Part shown: in pieces, positions 35,287 to 45,850 of the stretch
Position numbering within the stretch: the stretch's first letter is position 1
Layout: each line of letters starts with the position of its first letter
Origin: Parabacteroides sp. PFB2-10
GTDB taxonomy: Bacteria; Bacteroidota; Bacteroidia; Bacteroidales; Tannerellaceae
DNA length: 64,000 bases
Reading direction: 5' to 3'
Assembly (NCBI RefSeq): GCF_029893085.1
Contig: NZ_JARXWI010000002.1
Location: forward strand, 1 to 64,000
Translations under genes and position numbers: made by a program
Notes under the pieces: generated by a model
Told to the model about the DNA's origin: nothing
What the model saw: only the letters and a program-made list of their open reading frames with translations
The model's database searches: none

Positions 35287-36109
35287 ACAGCACGATGTAG
35301 ATATAGGCGGCGGGGATGGCCAGCAGGAGACTGTCGAAGCGATCCAGCATACCTCCGTGACCGGGCAATACGTTACCGGAATCTTTCACGGCAAGGGTTC
35401 TCTTCAATAACGATTCTATCAGGTCGCCCCAGGTGCCGAATACACTGACAATAATCGCAAATCCCACCCAGAAATACCAGGGCATTTCAGGAACAAACCA
35501 GGCAAAGGCCAGGGAAGAAAGAACGGCAGTCACACAGCCTCCCCAGAAACCTTCCCATGATTTCTTTGGCGAGATACGCTCGAACAATCGATGTTTTCCG
35601 AACATCGTGCCGATCAGGTAGGCGCCGGTGTCGTTGAGCCAGATAAAGACAAATATGGCCAATACGAACAGAGGAATATGAGAAAGCTCTCCGGATGTAT
35701 TGGGCAAAGCCACTAAGAAATTCAATAACGAAAGCGATCCGGCACAGTAGGCCTGGGCAAAGAAGGAGATCGACCAATTCTTTAGCGGGTTGGTATCTTT
35801 ATAATAGAGTTCGAAAATAAGCACGAACACCAGAAAAGCAATATATGGAAGGAAGACTATTTTCCCGAAAATCCCCTGGGCGTAGGCAAAGGTGGCGGCA
35901 AAAAGATAGACACCTCCCAGGGTATAGAAAAGACGCTTGATGGGAGAGGCCTCGTAATGCTCGGTCAAACCATAGAATTCCCATAGGGTGAAACCTGTAA
36001 TACCACAGAATAAGAGAAGGAAAGTATAGGGGTGACAGCATATGCCTCCAATGATGATGGCAACAAAAACAATACCTGTCAGGGCTCTTTTAATCAGGTC
36101 TTTCAGCAC
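35273..36109 (-). CDS. cdsA: Phosphatidate cytidylyltransferase CdsA
   Basis: CdsA makes CDP-diacylglycerol from phosphatidate and CTP, at the root of phospholipid synthesis. The protein has about eight hydrophobic segments and the CDP-diglyceride synthetase signature near the end: SLLKRTLAVKDSGNVLPGHG with MLDRFDS. KKSWEGFWGG is the second conserved block. The start is taken as GTG at 36109 (278 residues, LKDLIKRALTG): the more upstream ATG at 36142 lies within a perfect -7 box (36140-36147) and could not be in the transcript. Confidence 0.9.
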   Translation of the reverse strand: MLKDLIKRALTGIVFVAIIIGGICCHPYTFLLLFCGITGFTLWEFYGLTEHYEASPIKRLFYTLGGVYLFAATFAYAQGIFGKIVFLPYIAFLVFVLIFELYYKDTNPLKNWSISFFAQAYCAGSLSLLNFLVALPNTSGELSHIPLFVLAIFVFIWLNDTGAYLIGTMFGKHRLFERISPKKSWEGFWGGCVTAVLSSLAFAWFVPEMPWYFWVGFAIIVSVFGTWGDLIESLLKRTLAVKDSGNVLPGHGGMLDRFDSLLLAIPAAYIYIVLFIRN

Positions 36110-36139
36110 GATCGTTCCAATAGTGAATTTATTTTCATG

Positions 36140-36147
36140 CAAATATA
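36140..36147 (-). promoter_or_regulatory. -7 box of cdsA
   Basis: The minus strand reads TATATTTG; it overlaps the first ATG of the longest frame and so decides the cdsA start. Confidence 0.55.
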
Positions 36148-36190
36148 GAGAATTAATTCAAAAGGCAACCTGTTAAAATCTTTATTACCT

Positions 36191-36228
36191 CTAAAAACAA
36201 AAAAGACACCGCCGAAGGGGTGCCTTTT
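36191..36228 (-). terminator. Terminator of ftsH
   Basis: On the minus strand AAAAGGCACC and GGTGTCTTTT pair around a CCTTCGGC loop and are followed by TTTTGTTTTT. It begins about 16 nt after the ftsH stop. Confidence 0.75.
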
Positions 36229-36244
36229 CTATGTTAAGATTCTA

Positions 36245-38809
36245 TTAATCGAATAGGGAAGGATAGGAGGGGGGAGGGGTCTTTTTCTCCTTTGCCTCAG
36301 GTTCCGGTTCCTTTACTTCGGGTTCCGGTTCCAATTCCAATTTCAACTCCAAAGGTTGTTCTGCCGGGGCAACCGTTTCTTCTTCCTGGACTTCTTCCGG
36401 TTGTTCGATAACGGGTTCTTCCGGTTCGGGCATTGGTTCCGTTACGATCTCTTCCTCCACGATCGGCTCTTCTTTCTTTTTCCGCGGAGCTCTCTTTTTA
36501 ATAACAGGCTCCGGAGTGGTCTCCGGTTCGGGATCAGGAGTCGGGTCTGCATTGAATTTCACGACAAAATCAGCAAACTCCTCTTCCTCAACAAGGGGCT
36601 CTTCTACTTCTGTTATCTCCTCTTGCTCCAGATGGATATTGGTTTCCGTGATTGTCTCCGGTTCTATAACCGGTTCTTCCTTTTCAGGTTCCGGTTTTTC
36701 TACCGTCTCTTTCACCTCGGGTTCATGAAGTTCGTCCGCCTTTTCTGTTTCGGTGGCCGGTTGCTCTTCTACGGGTGTTTCCTGAGGTTCAACAACAGCT
36801 GTAGCCTCTTTTGTTTCTTCTTTTTGGGCGTTCAGCTCAGCCTCTTCTTCGGCTTTCTTTTTATTCGCCTCTTCCTGCAAAGCCATAATCTCCTGCGAAC
36901 GCGACACCCAGGCGCGTTTCCCGAAGATATGTTCTACGTCTTCCGTATAGATCACCTCCCGTTCGAGCAGAACCTGCGACAGTTTATTATGTCCTTCGCT
37001 GTTGTCCGATAGGATCTGTTTGGCGCGTTCGTATTGTTCGTTGATGATGCGTTGCACCTCCTTGTCGATCAGTTTGGCCGTGTCTTCGCTATAAGGCTTG
37101 GTGAATCCCCAATCCTGACCTGTTGAATCGTAATAGTTCAGGTTGGGCAATTTGTCGCTCATCCCGAAATAAACAACCATGGCGTATGCCTGTTTGGTGA
37201 CACGCTCCAGGTCGTTGGAGGCTCCGGTCGATATCTTTCCGATAAAGAGTTCTTCCGCGGCACGGCCTCCCAGGGTGGCACACATCTCATCCAGTAGCTG
37301 TTCGCGGTTAGTGATTTGCCGCTCTTCGGGCAGGTACCAGGCAGCGCCCAATGCCTTACCACGCGGTACGATGGTTACCTTCACCAATGGGTTGGCATGC
37401 TCCAGCATCCAGCTCAGTGTCGCGTGGCCGGCTTCGTGAATGGCAATGCTACGGCGTTCGTCGGCTGTGGTGATACGTGAACGTTTCTCCAGTCCGCCGA
37501 TAATCCGGTCGACTGCGTTCATAAAGTCCTCTTTCTGTACGAATTTCTTGCCACTACGTGCAGCGATCAGGGCTGCTTCGTTACATACATTGGCAATGTC
37601 AGCTCCCGAGAAGCCCGGTGTCTGGCGTGCCAAAAAGTCAGAATCAACAGAATTATCTATCTTGATCGGGCGCAGATGTACGCTGAATATCTCTTTGCGT
37701 TCGTTCAGATCGGGCAGTTCCACATGGATCTGACGGTCAAAACGTCCGGCGCGCAAGAGGGCTTTGTCCAAAATATCCGCACGGTTCGTCGCCGCCAGAA
37801 TAATGACTCCGCTGTTCGATCCGAATCCATCCATCTCTGTCAGGAGCTGATTCAACGTGTTCTCGCGTTCATCGTTGCTATTCATATTGGCATTTTTGCC
37901 ACGGGCACGCCCTACCGCATCGATCTCGTCAATGAAAACGATACAGGGCGCTTTCTCTTTGGCCTGACGGAAGAGGTCGCGTACACGCGATGCCCCTACA
38001 CCGACAAACATCTCGACGAAGTCGGAACCCGACAAAGAGAAGAACGGCACATTGGCTTCGCCGGCCACCGCCTTGGCAAGCAGGGTCTTACCGGTTCCCG
38101 GAGGGCCTACTAACAGAGCACCTTTCGGTATTTTACCACCCAGTTCGGTGTATTTGCCCGGGTCTTTGAGGAATGATACGATCTCTTCCACCTCTTGTTT
38201 GGCCTCGGCCAGTCCCGCTACGTCACGGAAGGTTACCTTTTTGTCGTTATCCTTGTCGAACAATTGCGCTTTGGCTTTGCCTACGCTGAAAACACCTCCG
38301 GCACCTCCTCCGGCGCCTCCCGACATCCTTCGCATGAAGAAGATCCAAAGCGCGATGAGTAATATAAAAGGTATAAGAGACAAGAGGGAATTCCAGAATA
38401 TATTCTCTCCTTCTTCAAACCGGACAGGTGTTTTTATGTCATATTCTGCCACGACGCTGTCGTAGAAATCGGTAAATTTGTCGGCAGACGGTATCTTTAT
38501 ATATGCTTTGGGATTGGCTCCCAGATCAGAGGTCTCACCTTTGAATACCTGGTGTAGTTTATTCCCTCTGACGGTTGCCTCCACCATGTTTTTCTTATTG
38601 AAAACGACGATCTTCTCGAAAGCGTCTTCTTTCGTGAGCCGTTGAAACTCCGTCCAATCCAACTCCCGGCTGGTCGACGAGTCGTTGGTCATCAACAAAC
38701 CGATGAGAACAATAAAGATAAGTGCGTACATCCAATACAGGTTGAAACGCATGAACTTTGGCTTGTTGCTCTTCGGATTCTTATTCGGTAAATTGTTGTT
38801 GTTCTCCAT
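36245..38809 (-). CDS. ftsH: ATP-dependent zinc metalloprotease FtsH with long acidic C-terminal tail
   Basis: FtsH is a membrane-anchored AAA+ protease for membrane and regulatory proteins. Two transmembrane helices (residues 24-40 and 140-160) flank the periplasmic domain. Walker A GPPGTGKT is at 235-242; [13 protein letters not shown] (Walker B), [18 protein letters not shown] (second region of homology) and zinc motif HEAGH follow. The normal core ends near residue 645. About 200 further residues are almost entirely Glu, Pro, Thr and Val with a small basic patch (KKRAPRKKK) and the end [10 protein letters not shown]. Most FtsH proteins are 610-700 residues; this one is 854. It lies 32 nt after rsfS. 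Confidence 0.95.
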   Translation of the reverse strand: MENNNNLPNKNPKSNKPKFMRFNLYWMYALIFIVLIGLLMTNDSSTSRELDWTEFQRLTKEDAFEKIVVFNKKNMVEATVRGNKLHQVFKGETSDLGANPKAYIKIPSADKFTDFYDSVVAEYDIKTPVRFEEGENIFWNSLLSLIPFILLIALWIFFMRRMSGGAGGGAGGVFSVGKAKAQLFDKDNDKKVTFRDVAGLAEAKQEVEEIVSFLKDPGKYTELGGKIPKGALLVGPPGTGKTLLAKAVAGEANVPFFSLSGSDFVEMFVGVGASRVRDLFRQAKEKAPCIVFIDEIDAVGRARGKNANMNSNDERENTLNQLLTEMDGFGSNSGVIILAATNRADILDKALLRAGRFDRQIHVELPDLNERKEIFSVHLRPIKIDNSVDSDFLARQTPGFSGADIANVCNEAALIAARSGKKFVQKEDFMNAVDRIIGGLEKRSRITTADERRSIAIHEAGHATLSWMLEHANPLVKVTIVPRGKALGAAWYLPEERQITNREQLLDEMCATLGGRAAEELFIGKISTGASNDLERVTKQAYAMVVYFGMSDKLPNLNYYDSTGQDWGFTKPYSEDTAKLIDKEVQRIINEQYERAKQILSDNSEGHNKLSQVLLEREVIYTEDVEHIFGKRAWVSRSQEIMALQEEANKKKAEEEAELNAQKEETKEATAVVEPQETPVEEQPATETEKADELHEPEVKETVEKPEPEKEEPVIEPETITETNIHLEQEEITEVEEPLVEEEEFADFVVKFNADPTPDPEPETTPEPVIKKRAPRKKKEEPIVEEEIVTEPMPEPEEPVIEQPEEVQEEETVAPAEQPLELKLELEPEPEVKEPEPEAKEKKTPPPSYPSLFD

Positions 38810-38841
38810 CTTTTTGACTTGACTATTTTTTGTAATACAGC

Positions 38842-39201
38842 TTAATCCAAATCAGGAACGGCTGTTAATTTGGCATCTGCCCAAAGGTGATCCAAATTAT
38901 AAAAGGCGCGTAACTCTGGTAAAAAGATATGGACAAGAACCGTGCCATAATCCATGCCTATCCACTGCGCAGCCTGATATCCTGCTACCGAGAGGGGCTT
39001 TTCTTGCGCTTCCTTCCGGGCAAACTCCCATACGGAATCAGATAGGGCTGATACCTGCGACGGAGTATTTCCTTCACAGATAACCATATATTGGCAAATG
39101 GTGCCTGTTATTTTTGTTAGATCAACTGTTACTATGTTTTTCCCCTTTTTTTCCTGTAAACCGGAAACAATTGTTTCTACTAATGCTTTTGTTTCTTTCA
39201 T
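38842..39201 (-). CDS. rsfS: Ribosome silencing factor RsfS
   Basis: RsfS binds ribosomal protein L14 and blocks subunit joining when nutrients are short. The 119-residue protein shows VDLTKITGTICQYMVICEG, PSQVSALSDSVWEF and GYQAAQWIGMDYGTVLVHIF, all family hallmarks; the usual DYGDVVVHVF block is clear. It precedes ftsH on the same strand, a conserved Bacteroidetes pairing. The -7 box TATATTTG lies 26 nt upstream. Confidence 0.93.
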   Translation of the reverse strand: MKETKALVETIVSGLQEKKGKNIVTVDLTKITGTICQYMVICEGNTPSQVSALSDSVWEFARKEAQEKPLSVAGYQAAQWIGMDYGTVLVHIFLPELRAFYNLDHLWADAKLTAVPDLD

Positions 39202-39227
39202 GTAATTAACCTTCTATTTTAGAGGTG

Positions 39228-39235
39228 CAAATATA
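39228..39235 (-). promoter_or_regulatory. -7 box of rsfS-ftsH
   Basis: The minus strand reads TATATTTG, 26 nt before the rsfS ATG. Confidence 0.5.
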
Positions 39236-39330
39236 CTTTATTCTTTTCATAAAAGGAGCTACTCCATTTCTAATAATGAAACAATCCGGCTGTTTGAAAA
39301 GTTGACGAAGGAAAAAACTCTTTCGGTTTT

Positions 39331-39361
39331 TTTGTTACTTTTCAAAAACTGCCTATATTTG
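39331..39361 (+). promoter_or_regulatory. Promoter of tRNA-Gln
   Basis: TTTG (39331-39334), exactly 19 nt, TATATTTG (39354-39361). The transcript would start about 12 nt before the tRNA. Confidence 0.8.
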
Positions 39362-39379
39362 CAGCCGAAAACAGGTAAT

Positions 39380-39450
39380 TGTTCTATGGTGTAATGGTAG
39401 CACAACAGATTCTGGTCCTGTTTGTCCAGGTTCGAGTCCTGGTAGAACAA
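39380..39450 (+). tRNA. tRNA-Gln (CTG)
   Basis: A 71-nt cloverleaf: acceptor TGTTCTA/TAGAACA with discriminator A, D arm with AATGGTAG, anticodon loop TTCTGGT (anticodon CTG), T arm CCAGG-TTCGAGT-CCTGG. The last anticodon-stem pair is an A-C mismatch. CCA is not encoded. The promoter and terminator are both intact. Confidence 0.92.
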
Positions 39451-39462
39451 CAACGAAAGCCG

Positions 39463-39499
39463 CCCGCTTATTATCGAGGAGATAGTAAGCGGGTTTTTC
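39463..39499 (+). terminator. Terminator of tRNA-Gln
   Basis: CCCGCTTATTATC pairs with GATAGTAAGCGGG around GAGGA (one mismatch), followed by TTTTTCTTT. Confidence 0.85.
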
Positions 39500-39749
39500 T
39501 TTGATAGCCTACCTTTATCTGTATGAATCCTTATGGATCACGGATCACCCCGTAAAGTTGTGGAGTTAGAAAAACGCAATTGTCACCGGCTAAATCGTTG
39601 TACTTTTTTTCAAACAGAAAAGTACAACAGATATGGTAGAAAATGTACAACAAAAACGAATCTTTTTTACTGTTTTTCAATCATTTGCATAACTCGTCAA
39701 GGAATCTGGATTTATAGTTTTACATTAAAATTTTATTCAGATGGAAAAG

Positions 39750-40318
39750 ATGAAAAGAAACACTTTCAGTTTGATGTACTACATCAAAAAAACAAATTGT
39801 TGAAAACCGGAGAAGCCCCAATCATGCTTCGGGTGACTATGAAAGGTAAATATGCCGAAATTACTATGAAAAGAAGTATTCTTGTAAGCCTTTGGAATCA
39901 GGCAAAGGAATGCAGCAATGGTAGGAGTCATAAAGATAAAGATAAAGAGTTGAATCGTTATCTTGACACGGTAAAAGCTCGGATCTTCGAAATCCAAAGG
40001 TTGCTTGAAAATGGTGATCAGGTTGTTAGTGCCCGACGAATTGTGGATTACTATAATGGAAAAAGAGAGGATTCCAGGACTATTGTAGAGATATTCACCG
40101 AGCATAATAATCAATGTGGCAAGTTGATCGGTGTAGATTTTACGGCAGCTACTGTAAAAAAGTTTGAAACATCCCTGTCTCATTTACAAGAATTTATGAA
40201 AATATTTTATTAAAAAGCCGACATGGGCTTGAGTGAGATTAATGGGAAATTTGTCAGAGACTTTGAATTCTTCCTTAAAACAGAGAAAAATTGGAACTTA
40301 TTGCCGGAAAAGGATTAA
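39750..40318 (+). pseudogene. Broken tyrosine recombinase gene (N-terminal half)
   Basis: The start MKRNTFSLMYYIKK is the typical beginning of a Bacteroidetes integrase. One A is missing in ACAAATTG, shifting the frame; the next frame then continues with the expected LLKTGEAPIMLRVTMKGKYAE arm-binding domain and ELNRYLDTVKARIFEIQ. A further in-frame TAA at 40211-40213 interrupts FMKIFY, after which KADMGLSEINGKFVRDFEFF follows in frame before a final stop. The catalytic domain is absent. So the gene has one deletion, one nonsense codon and a truncation. It lies 300 nt downstream of tRNA-Gln, a likely old integration site. Confidence 0.85.
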
Positions 40319-40371
40319 TATTATGTTAATTCCAGAGGTGAGGTTGTTCTCCTGCTTGCGCATCCTGATTA

Positions 40372-40402
40372 TTTGTTTACATTATGAATTTAATTATCTT
40401 TG
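40372..40402 (+). promoter_or_regulatory. Promoter of the GH31 gene
   Basis: TTTG (40372-40375), 19 nt, TATCTTTG (40395-40402), both perfect. The leader to the ATG at 40516 is just over 100 nt. Confidence 0.75.
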
Positions 40403-40515
40403 TATCTACAAGACAAATAGCTACTTAGTGTAAAAAAAAGAACTGACTTAAAAGACAAATACTAACCTTCTGATGACTCTTTTTGAGTATCAAATCAGAT
40501 ATAAAAAGGAAAAAC

Positions 40516-42824
40516 ATGAGAATTATTCGATATTTTTTGTTGCCTATCATTGCAGTAGGTTTTTGTATCCAAACTTTTGCTGCCGAAATAATAGTAAACG
40601 GCGAACCGGGTCAATTGGATATTCGAGTTGCGGGGCAAAATGCTATCCGAGTAACGTTAAAACCGTTGAGTTTTACTGAAAATTTTCCATTCTCGCCGGG
40701 TATAGCCAAAAGGGATTATCCTGCTCCGGTAATCAGTTTAAAAACGATTAACGGAACCGTTAAAAAAACTATTGGCAACTTGCGGGTAGAGGTCAAGTCT
40801 AATCCGTTGAGTATTCGGGTAACGACCCCCAAGGGTGAACTTATTCAATATATTGTTTTTCAGGATGACGGGCGCCTCTCTTTTATGCTCAACGGCAATG
40901 AGCCTGTTCTGGGAATGGGTGGAGGAGGCTCTTTGCCCGACAGCACAGTAAATTGGAGAGAACTTCCCATAGAGTACGATCGGCGCGGTCTGTACGACAG
41001 CATGCGACCTCGTTGGCAAACTGATGCGTATGGTTCCCGTAGTCCGGTATCTATGTTGATCGAACCGGGAAATTGGGCTATTTACATTCCCACTCCTTGG
41101 ACTGAAGTGGATCTGACGGCTAATGACCGGGGGTATTTTGTTCCATGGAACCCCACGGAAGAGGAAAAGACCCGTGTGCCGCGTGACATACGGGCAGGAG
41201 CTTTCAATCAAGGAATCCCTCCCTTGGAGGCAAAGGTTGATGGGCTTTTTGACTTTTTCGTATTTGATGCCCGCGATCCGGCTACTTTGATGTCAGACTA
41301 CTACACCATTACCGGTAAGGCTTCTATGCCACCGAAATGGGCATTGGGTTATATGCAATCACATCGTACCTTAGAAAGTGAAAAACAAATGCATAGTATA
41401 GTAAGCACTTTTCGGGAAAAACAAATTCCGTTAGATGCCGTCATTTATCTCGGCAATGGATTCGCTCATTATGGTTGGAATACGCGTCAAGATACATGGC
41501 AGTTTGATAAAGAAATTATTCCCGATCAGACTGCTTTTATCAAAAAAATGAACGAACAAAATACAAAAGTAGTGCTACATATTCTTCCTCCAGGTCGGCA
41601 CAGGCTTCCTACCATACAAGGTTCTATTCCTGCCAAAGTGGGAGAAGTAGTTGATGAATCACACATGCAAACCTTATGGAAGCAGCACGAGCCTTTAGTG
41701 CAACTGGGAGTAGCCGGTTTTTGGGCGGATGAAGGTGACTGGTACAATTTGTTTGAGCGTGATAAAAGGCATCAGCTTTATTATTATGGACATCTTTCTA
41801 CCTATCCGAATGTTCGTCCGTGGGCATTGCATCGAAACGGCTATCCGGGCATGGCGCAGTGGGGCGCATGGATGTGGTCGGGCGATCCTGCTTCGACATG
41901 GAAAACACTGGAGGTACAAATTGCTGTCGGTCTCAACCATTCCATGAGTATTGGCCCGTTTTGGGGTACCGATATTGCAGGATTTTCCGTAACGTCTGAT
42001 TTAACAGGTGAATTATATACCCGCTGGATACAATTCGCCGCTTTCACAGCTTCTTTCAGGGGACATGGCCGTGGATGATGCGCCTGCCTTGGGCGTGGGG
42101 CGGAAGTTATTTCGGGCCTTTGGAAGGCGGCGGAGGCAAATTGGATGAAAAAGAATTGTTTAATAAAGCAATAGAACCAATTGTAAAAAAATATTTTGAA
42201 CTTCGCTATCAATTGTTGCCCTACAACTACACCATTTCGTGGGAAGCGCATAATACCGGAATGCCTTTACAGCGTGCGATGTGGATGCATTATCCGAAAG
42301 ACCCTATAAGCAAACGTATAGGTAACCAATACCTATGGGGAAAAAATCTGCTCATTGCGCCGGTTTATGAAAAAGGCGCTACGCAACGCGAAGTGTATTT
42401 GCCCGAAGGCGTATGGTATGACTGGTGGACAAACGAATCGCACCGCGGTGGGAAAACAATAACCAAAATAGTTGACTTATCCATCCTGCCGATGTTTGTG
42501 CCGGCCGGTGCTATCATACCCATTGATCCGGTACGCCAATATGCCGCTCAACCGATCAGTGAACCTACAACCCTAAGAGTATATGCAGGCGCTGACGGAA
42601 ATTTTACTCTCTATGATGACGATGGTATTTCACAGGATTATCTGACCGGAAAAGGTTGCTGTATTATTGATATGAAGTGGGATCAAAAAAGTAAGCAATT
42701 AAGTTTGACTCCCGCTAAAGGAAATACAATGCAAGCGACAAGGACGTTTATTGTAGAACTTCTTCCGGATAATGTGAAAAAAGAAATCAATTTTAGTAAT
42801 ACACCGGTTTCGGTATCATTTTAA
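40516..42824 (+). pseudogene. Glycoside hydrolase family 31, split by a frameshift
   Basis: The enzyme would be an exported alpha-glycosidase (alpha-glucosidase or alpha-xylosidase type). Signal peptide MRIIRYFLLPIIAVGFCIQTFA. The barrel has FWADEGDW with candidate nucleophile Asp405 and WSGDPASTW with candidate acid/base Asp457. The first frame stops at 42078, right after FRGHGR; the sequence resumes one frame over with WMMRLPWAWGGSYFGPL and continues through the rest of the barrel and C-terminal beta domains to 42824. One base modulo three is missing at GGCCG/TGGATG. The second frame has its own ATG overlapping the first stop (ATGATG), so coupled translation of two pieces is possible. Sequencing error is another explanation. 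Confidence 0.85.
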
Positions 42825-42857
42825 TTCTCCGACTGAATGAAGGTATAGGGTGTGTGA

Positions 42858-43034
42858 ACAAATGTTAATACGCCTCTTTTCTTCAAAACCTCCAACTTAC
42901 GATTTGATATTTTCGCGGGAGTTTATCGCCGAATTGCACGGGATTCGGAGACAAACTCCCGGGAGAAACATTTTTTAACGTATGAATTTGTAAGCAAAAC
43001 AGCCGTTTTGCTTACAAACCGTATTTTAACAAAT
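42858..43034 (+). repeat. Structured interspersed repeat, copy 3
   Basis: About 177 nt, bounded by CAAATGTTAATACG and the near-inverse GTATTTTAACAAATG. It keeps CTCCCGGGAG, TTTTTTAACGTATG and the hairpin GTAAGCAAAACAG/CCGTTTTGCTTAC. GGGAGTTT on the left can pair with AAACTCCC. It lies between the convergent GH31 and DUF5695(A) genes. Confidence 0.88.
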
Positions 43035-43053
43035 GAAAGAGATGTTTAGGCAT

Positions 43054-45849
43054 TTAATTCCATGATAATTTCAAATCAATTGATTCTCCTTCAACGGGAA
43101 TATCAAAAAAATAGTTACCATAGCGGTCTTGCATAGATACAAGATTTTTGCCGTTGGCACTAAGTTTGGGCGAGCGAGCGCCCTTAGTCTCAACCGTCAA
43201 ACGAGTTGTATGCTTATTGCCGGTACCGTTTTCAAGCTTTAGCTCCATACTTTTCATGTTTTTATTCACCATAATCGGACTTGTTGCCGACCAATTATCG
43301 CGATCTAACTCAAGACCTAAGCGTATTTTGTCATTGATTAAACGGAAACGAATACGTGCTCCATCATCGGGATAAACGGAAAAATGCTTTTTTTCTTCAG
43401 TCATATTTCCGCCAAATACTGTCCATCCGAAGATAGGGTCTTCCACCAGCATCGAAACAGCCGTACGCGTAATGGCACACATGCCCAGATCGCCTTCGCC
43501 GCAATATCGCCACGGACCTCGTGATTCTTCGGTACGTATCCAGGGACGGCCAAATTTGACCGACGTGAAGGCTTGTCCCATAGCTCCGTCTTTTTCCTTG
43601 CCGGGATACCAATAGCCATAATTAGATTCCGGCGTTCCGGTATTTACCACACAATAGGGTCCTAAATAACTTGCATAACCAAGACGCAGCCACTCATACG
43701 GGTCATTGGCAAAACGATAACCATAATCCAGGATACTGGAACCTCCCATTCGTGCCATGTAACAATGTACGCTGCCGTCGGACGACCGGTTGAAAGAACC
43801 GCCCAAGATGGAATATTGTTTTTCAAGATATCCGCGACATGATACTCCGGCAAAATGCTGACGCTCCATAAAATCGCGCGCCTTTTCTTTATTAACTACA
43901 GGGTGTGAATACCATTTATGCAAAAGACTGTCGTACCAAAGATTTTCGTCTGCTTTCATGTCATTCTGCATACCATATTTAGCCAGGAAATAGGAGGATT
44001 CGAAAGCTGTTCTGTCTAAAGCATATTCCGACCGAAAAGGGTATTTGTCATCATAAATAAAGTATTTTGCCTTTTTCTCCCATTCGAACCGCAAAATCGC
44101 AGCTTTTTCCCTTAATCCTTTGGCTTCTAACTCATCAATAAGGTCTACTATCACCAATTCGTTGTATGAGCTCCACTTAATAGCCTCATAATTAGTGCCT
44201 ACCAATTTGTCGGAATAGGTGAAAAATGCGTTTGCCGTCTGATAAGCAATTTCTAAATACTGATCGGCAGTCATAAATTTACATTTTTCGGGGTACAGTT
44301 TGGCTATCTGATAGGTATGCCAGTAAAGCATAACCATGTGAGCATAGTCAAACGTACGCCATGCACGTATGACCTCTCCCGGATAAGGCGCTATGGTCTT
44401 GCGTAAGTCTTCATCCCTGTGGATAAACCAGTTCGGTACGCCATACACAGCATAAGGGTAGGGTGTTTCCTGATCTGTGCGTTGAAGACCTCCCCAAACG
44501 AAGTTCTGTATGTGGTACTCTAATGATGCAATTTCGTCATCGTCGGGAAATACCACATTTTTTGAAGCGATAAAAGGAGCTTTCCCCAGAATAGGATCAT
44601 CACTTGCCAGATAATAAGGAATCACTTCGTCATAAATATCCGGATTATCAGGACCGCGCAACTCTCCGTTTTTCATGTCATAAACACCATACAGGCCGTT
44701 ATACCATTTTGTTGAATCGCGGAATTGTTGGTGATTGACCAAAAAAGAGCTTCGTTTTTTTGTAATTGTTTCGGGCGATTCACAAGAGAAAAACTCAAGG
44801 TATGTTTTACGGCTATCGTCAAAATAAACAGTCAACATATTTTCTCCCAACTTGCTGAACATCACTTCGTAGATATGGGTATTCTCTCCTTTTTTGCCAA
44901 TGTATTTAAGTGTTGTACTTGCAGGAAACTCGGCTACAACGGAATCTATCGTACAAAGGGTGTTTAATGCGAACATGGCTTTTTGCTTTACGGGAAGCGT
45001 CATGCCGGGTGTCACGTCAATATCAATAGAACGTTCGGATATTATTTGCCTTTTCATCTGCGGATAGGAACTTGCTATATGCATGGTAAATCCGAATGAC
45101 ATTTTATCTTGTGCCTCTCCTGCCGGTTGCAACCATGACCGTGTATGCTCCTGTCGCCATGTGCCACGTGTCTCGGCCGTTCCTGTTTTGCCGGAATAAA
45201 TATAAGCACGATACTTACGGTCAGTTTGTGATACGTCAAAATATTCCAACTTGGTACCGGGGTCTACTGTCAATAAGAAATAGGGTGCTTCGCCATTATA
45301 ACGGGTAAAATACAAAAAGGACGCATCGCCCGAAATAAATGCATGTTTGGTAAAAGATCTTTCGAATATGGGAATGGGGTCTTCACCAGACCCACTGCTC
45401 CAAGGGAACGCAATGGCCAGATCACCTATCTCAATCGGAAATTTAGAGTGGTTCACAACATCTATGTTCCAATGTAATAAGTCGCCATCAAGGCGGAATC
45501 GCTGTATCATTTCAATCGCATTCCCTGTGCCTTTGTCTTGATACGTAATGACTCCCGCCTCTTTGTCCGCTTGCATTTCTCTTCTGTTGGGATTGATTTT
45601 TAACCAAACACCATCTTTCACTTTATATGCCAGCAAGACATCTGCCAACTCTCCGTTCAGCAGATTGGCATGATAAACATCCGTTATGTCCTCAATAGTA
45701 TTTACCCCGGTAGCAGTATAGCCTATTTTCCAATGAGCATTTTCCATCCAGTGTGTCTCAGCCGGAGGTTGGGCTTCACGTGGTCGTTGAGCTATAGCTT
45801 GCCAACAGAGGATGGTAATTGATATACTTATGATTAATAAGCGTTTCAT
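43054..45849 (-). CDS. DUF5695 protein A, putative secreted glycan-active enzyme
   Basis: The 931-residue protein has a signal peptide (MKRLLIISISITILCWQAIA). Layout by eye: an N-terminal beta-sandwich (about 30-340), a helical central region (about 360-800) with repeated aromatic and acidic patches such as VWGGLQRTDQETPYPYA, RTFDYAHMVMLYWHTYQIA and DRTAFESSYFLAKYG, and a C-terminal beta domain (LENGTGNKHTTRL). This resembles (alpha/alpha)6-barrel hydrolases, but I know of no assigned activity. It shares a DRKYR insert and FNRSSDGSVHCYMARMGG with paralogue D. Last gene of the GH51-B-A run; its ATG is 1 nt after the stop of B. Confidence 0.78.
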   Translation of the reverse strand: MKRLLIISISITILCWQAIAQRPREAQPPAETHWMENAHWKIGYTATGVNTIEDITDVYHANLLNGELADVLLAYKVKDGVWLKINPNRREMQADKEAGVITYQDKGTGNAIEMIQRFRLDGDLLHWNIDVVNHSKFPIEIGDLAIAFPWSSGSGEDPIPIFERSFTKHAFISGDASFLYFTRYNGEAPYFLLTVDPGTKLEYFDVSQTDRKYRAYIYSGKTGTAETRGTWRQEHTRSWLQPAGEAQDKMSFGFTMHIASSYPQMKRQIISERSIDIDVTPGMTLPVKQKAMFALNTLCTIDSVVAEFPASTTLKYIGKKGENTHIYEVMFSKLGENMLTVYFDDSRKTYLEFFSCESPETITKKRSSFLVNHQQFRDSTKWYNGLYGVYDMKNGELRGPDNPDIYDEVIPYYLASDDPILGKAPFIASKNVVFPDDDEIASLEYHIQNFVWGGLQRTDQETPYPYAVYGVPNWFIHRDEDLRKTIAPYPGEVIRAWRTFDYAHMVMLYWHTYQIAKLYPEKCKFMTADQYLEIAYQTANAFFTYSDKLVGTNYEAIKWSSYNELVIVDLIDELEAKGLREKAAILRFEWEKKAKYFIYDDKYPFRSEYALDRTAFESSYFLAKYGMQNDMKADENLWYDSLLHKWYSHPVVNKEKARDFMERQHFAGVSCRGYLEKQYSILGGSFNRSSDGSVHCYMARMGGSSILDYGYRFANDPYEWLRLGYASYLGPYCVVNTGTPESNYGYWYPGKEKDGAMGQAFTSVKFGRPWIRTEESRGPWRYCGEGDLGMCAITRTAVSMLVEDPIFGWTVFGGNMTEEKKHFSVYPDDGARIRFRLINDKIRLGLELDRDNWSATSPIMVNKNMKSMELKLENGTGNKHTTRLTVETKGARSPKLSANGKNLVSMQDRYGNYFFDIPVEGESIDLKLSWN

Positions 45850-45850
45850 A

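Noticed and set aside
39259-39453. Minus-strand frame of 64 residues over tRNA-Gln
   Set aside because: It covers the tRNA and its promoter and has no family resemblance.
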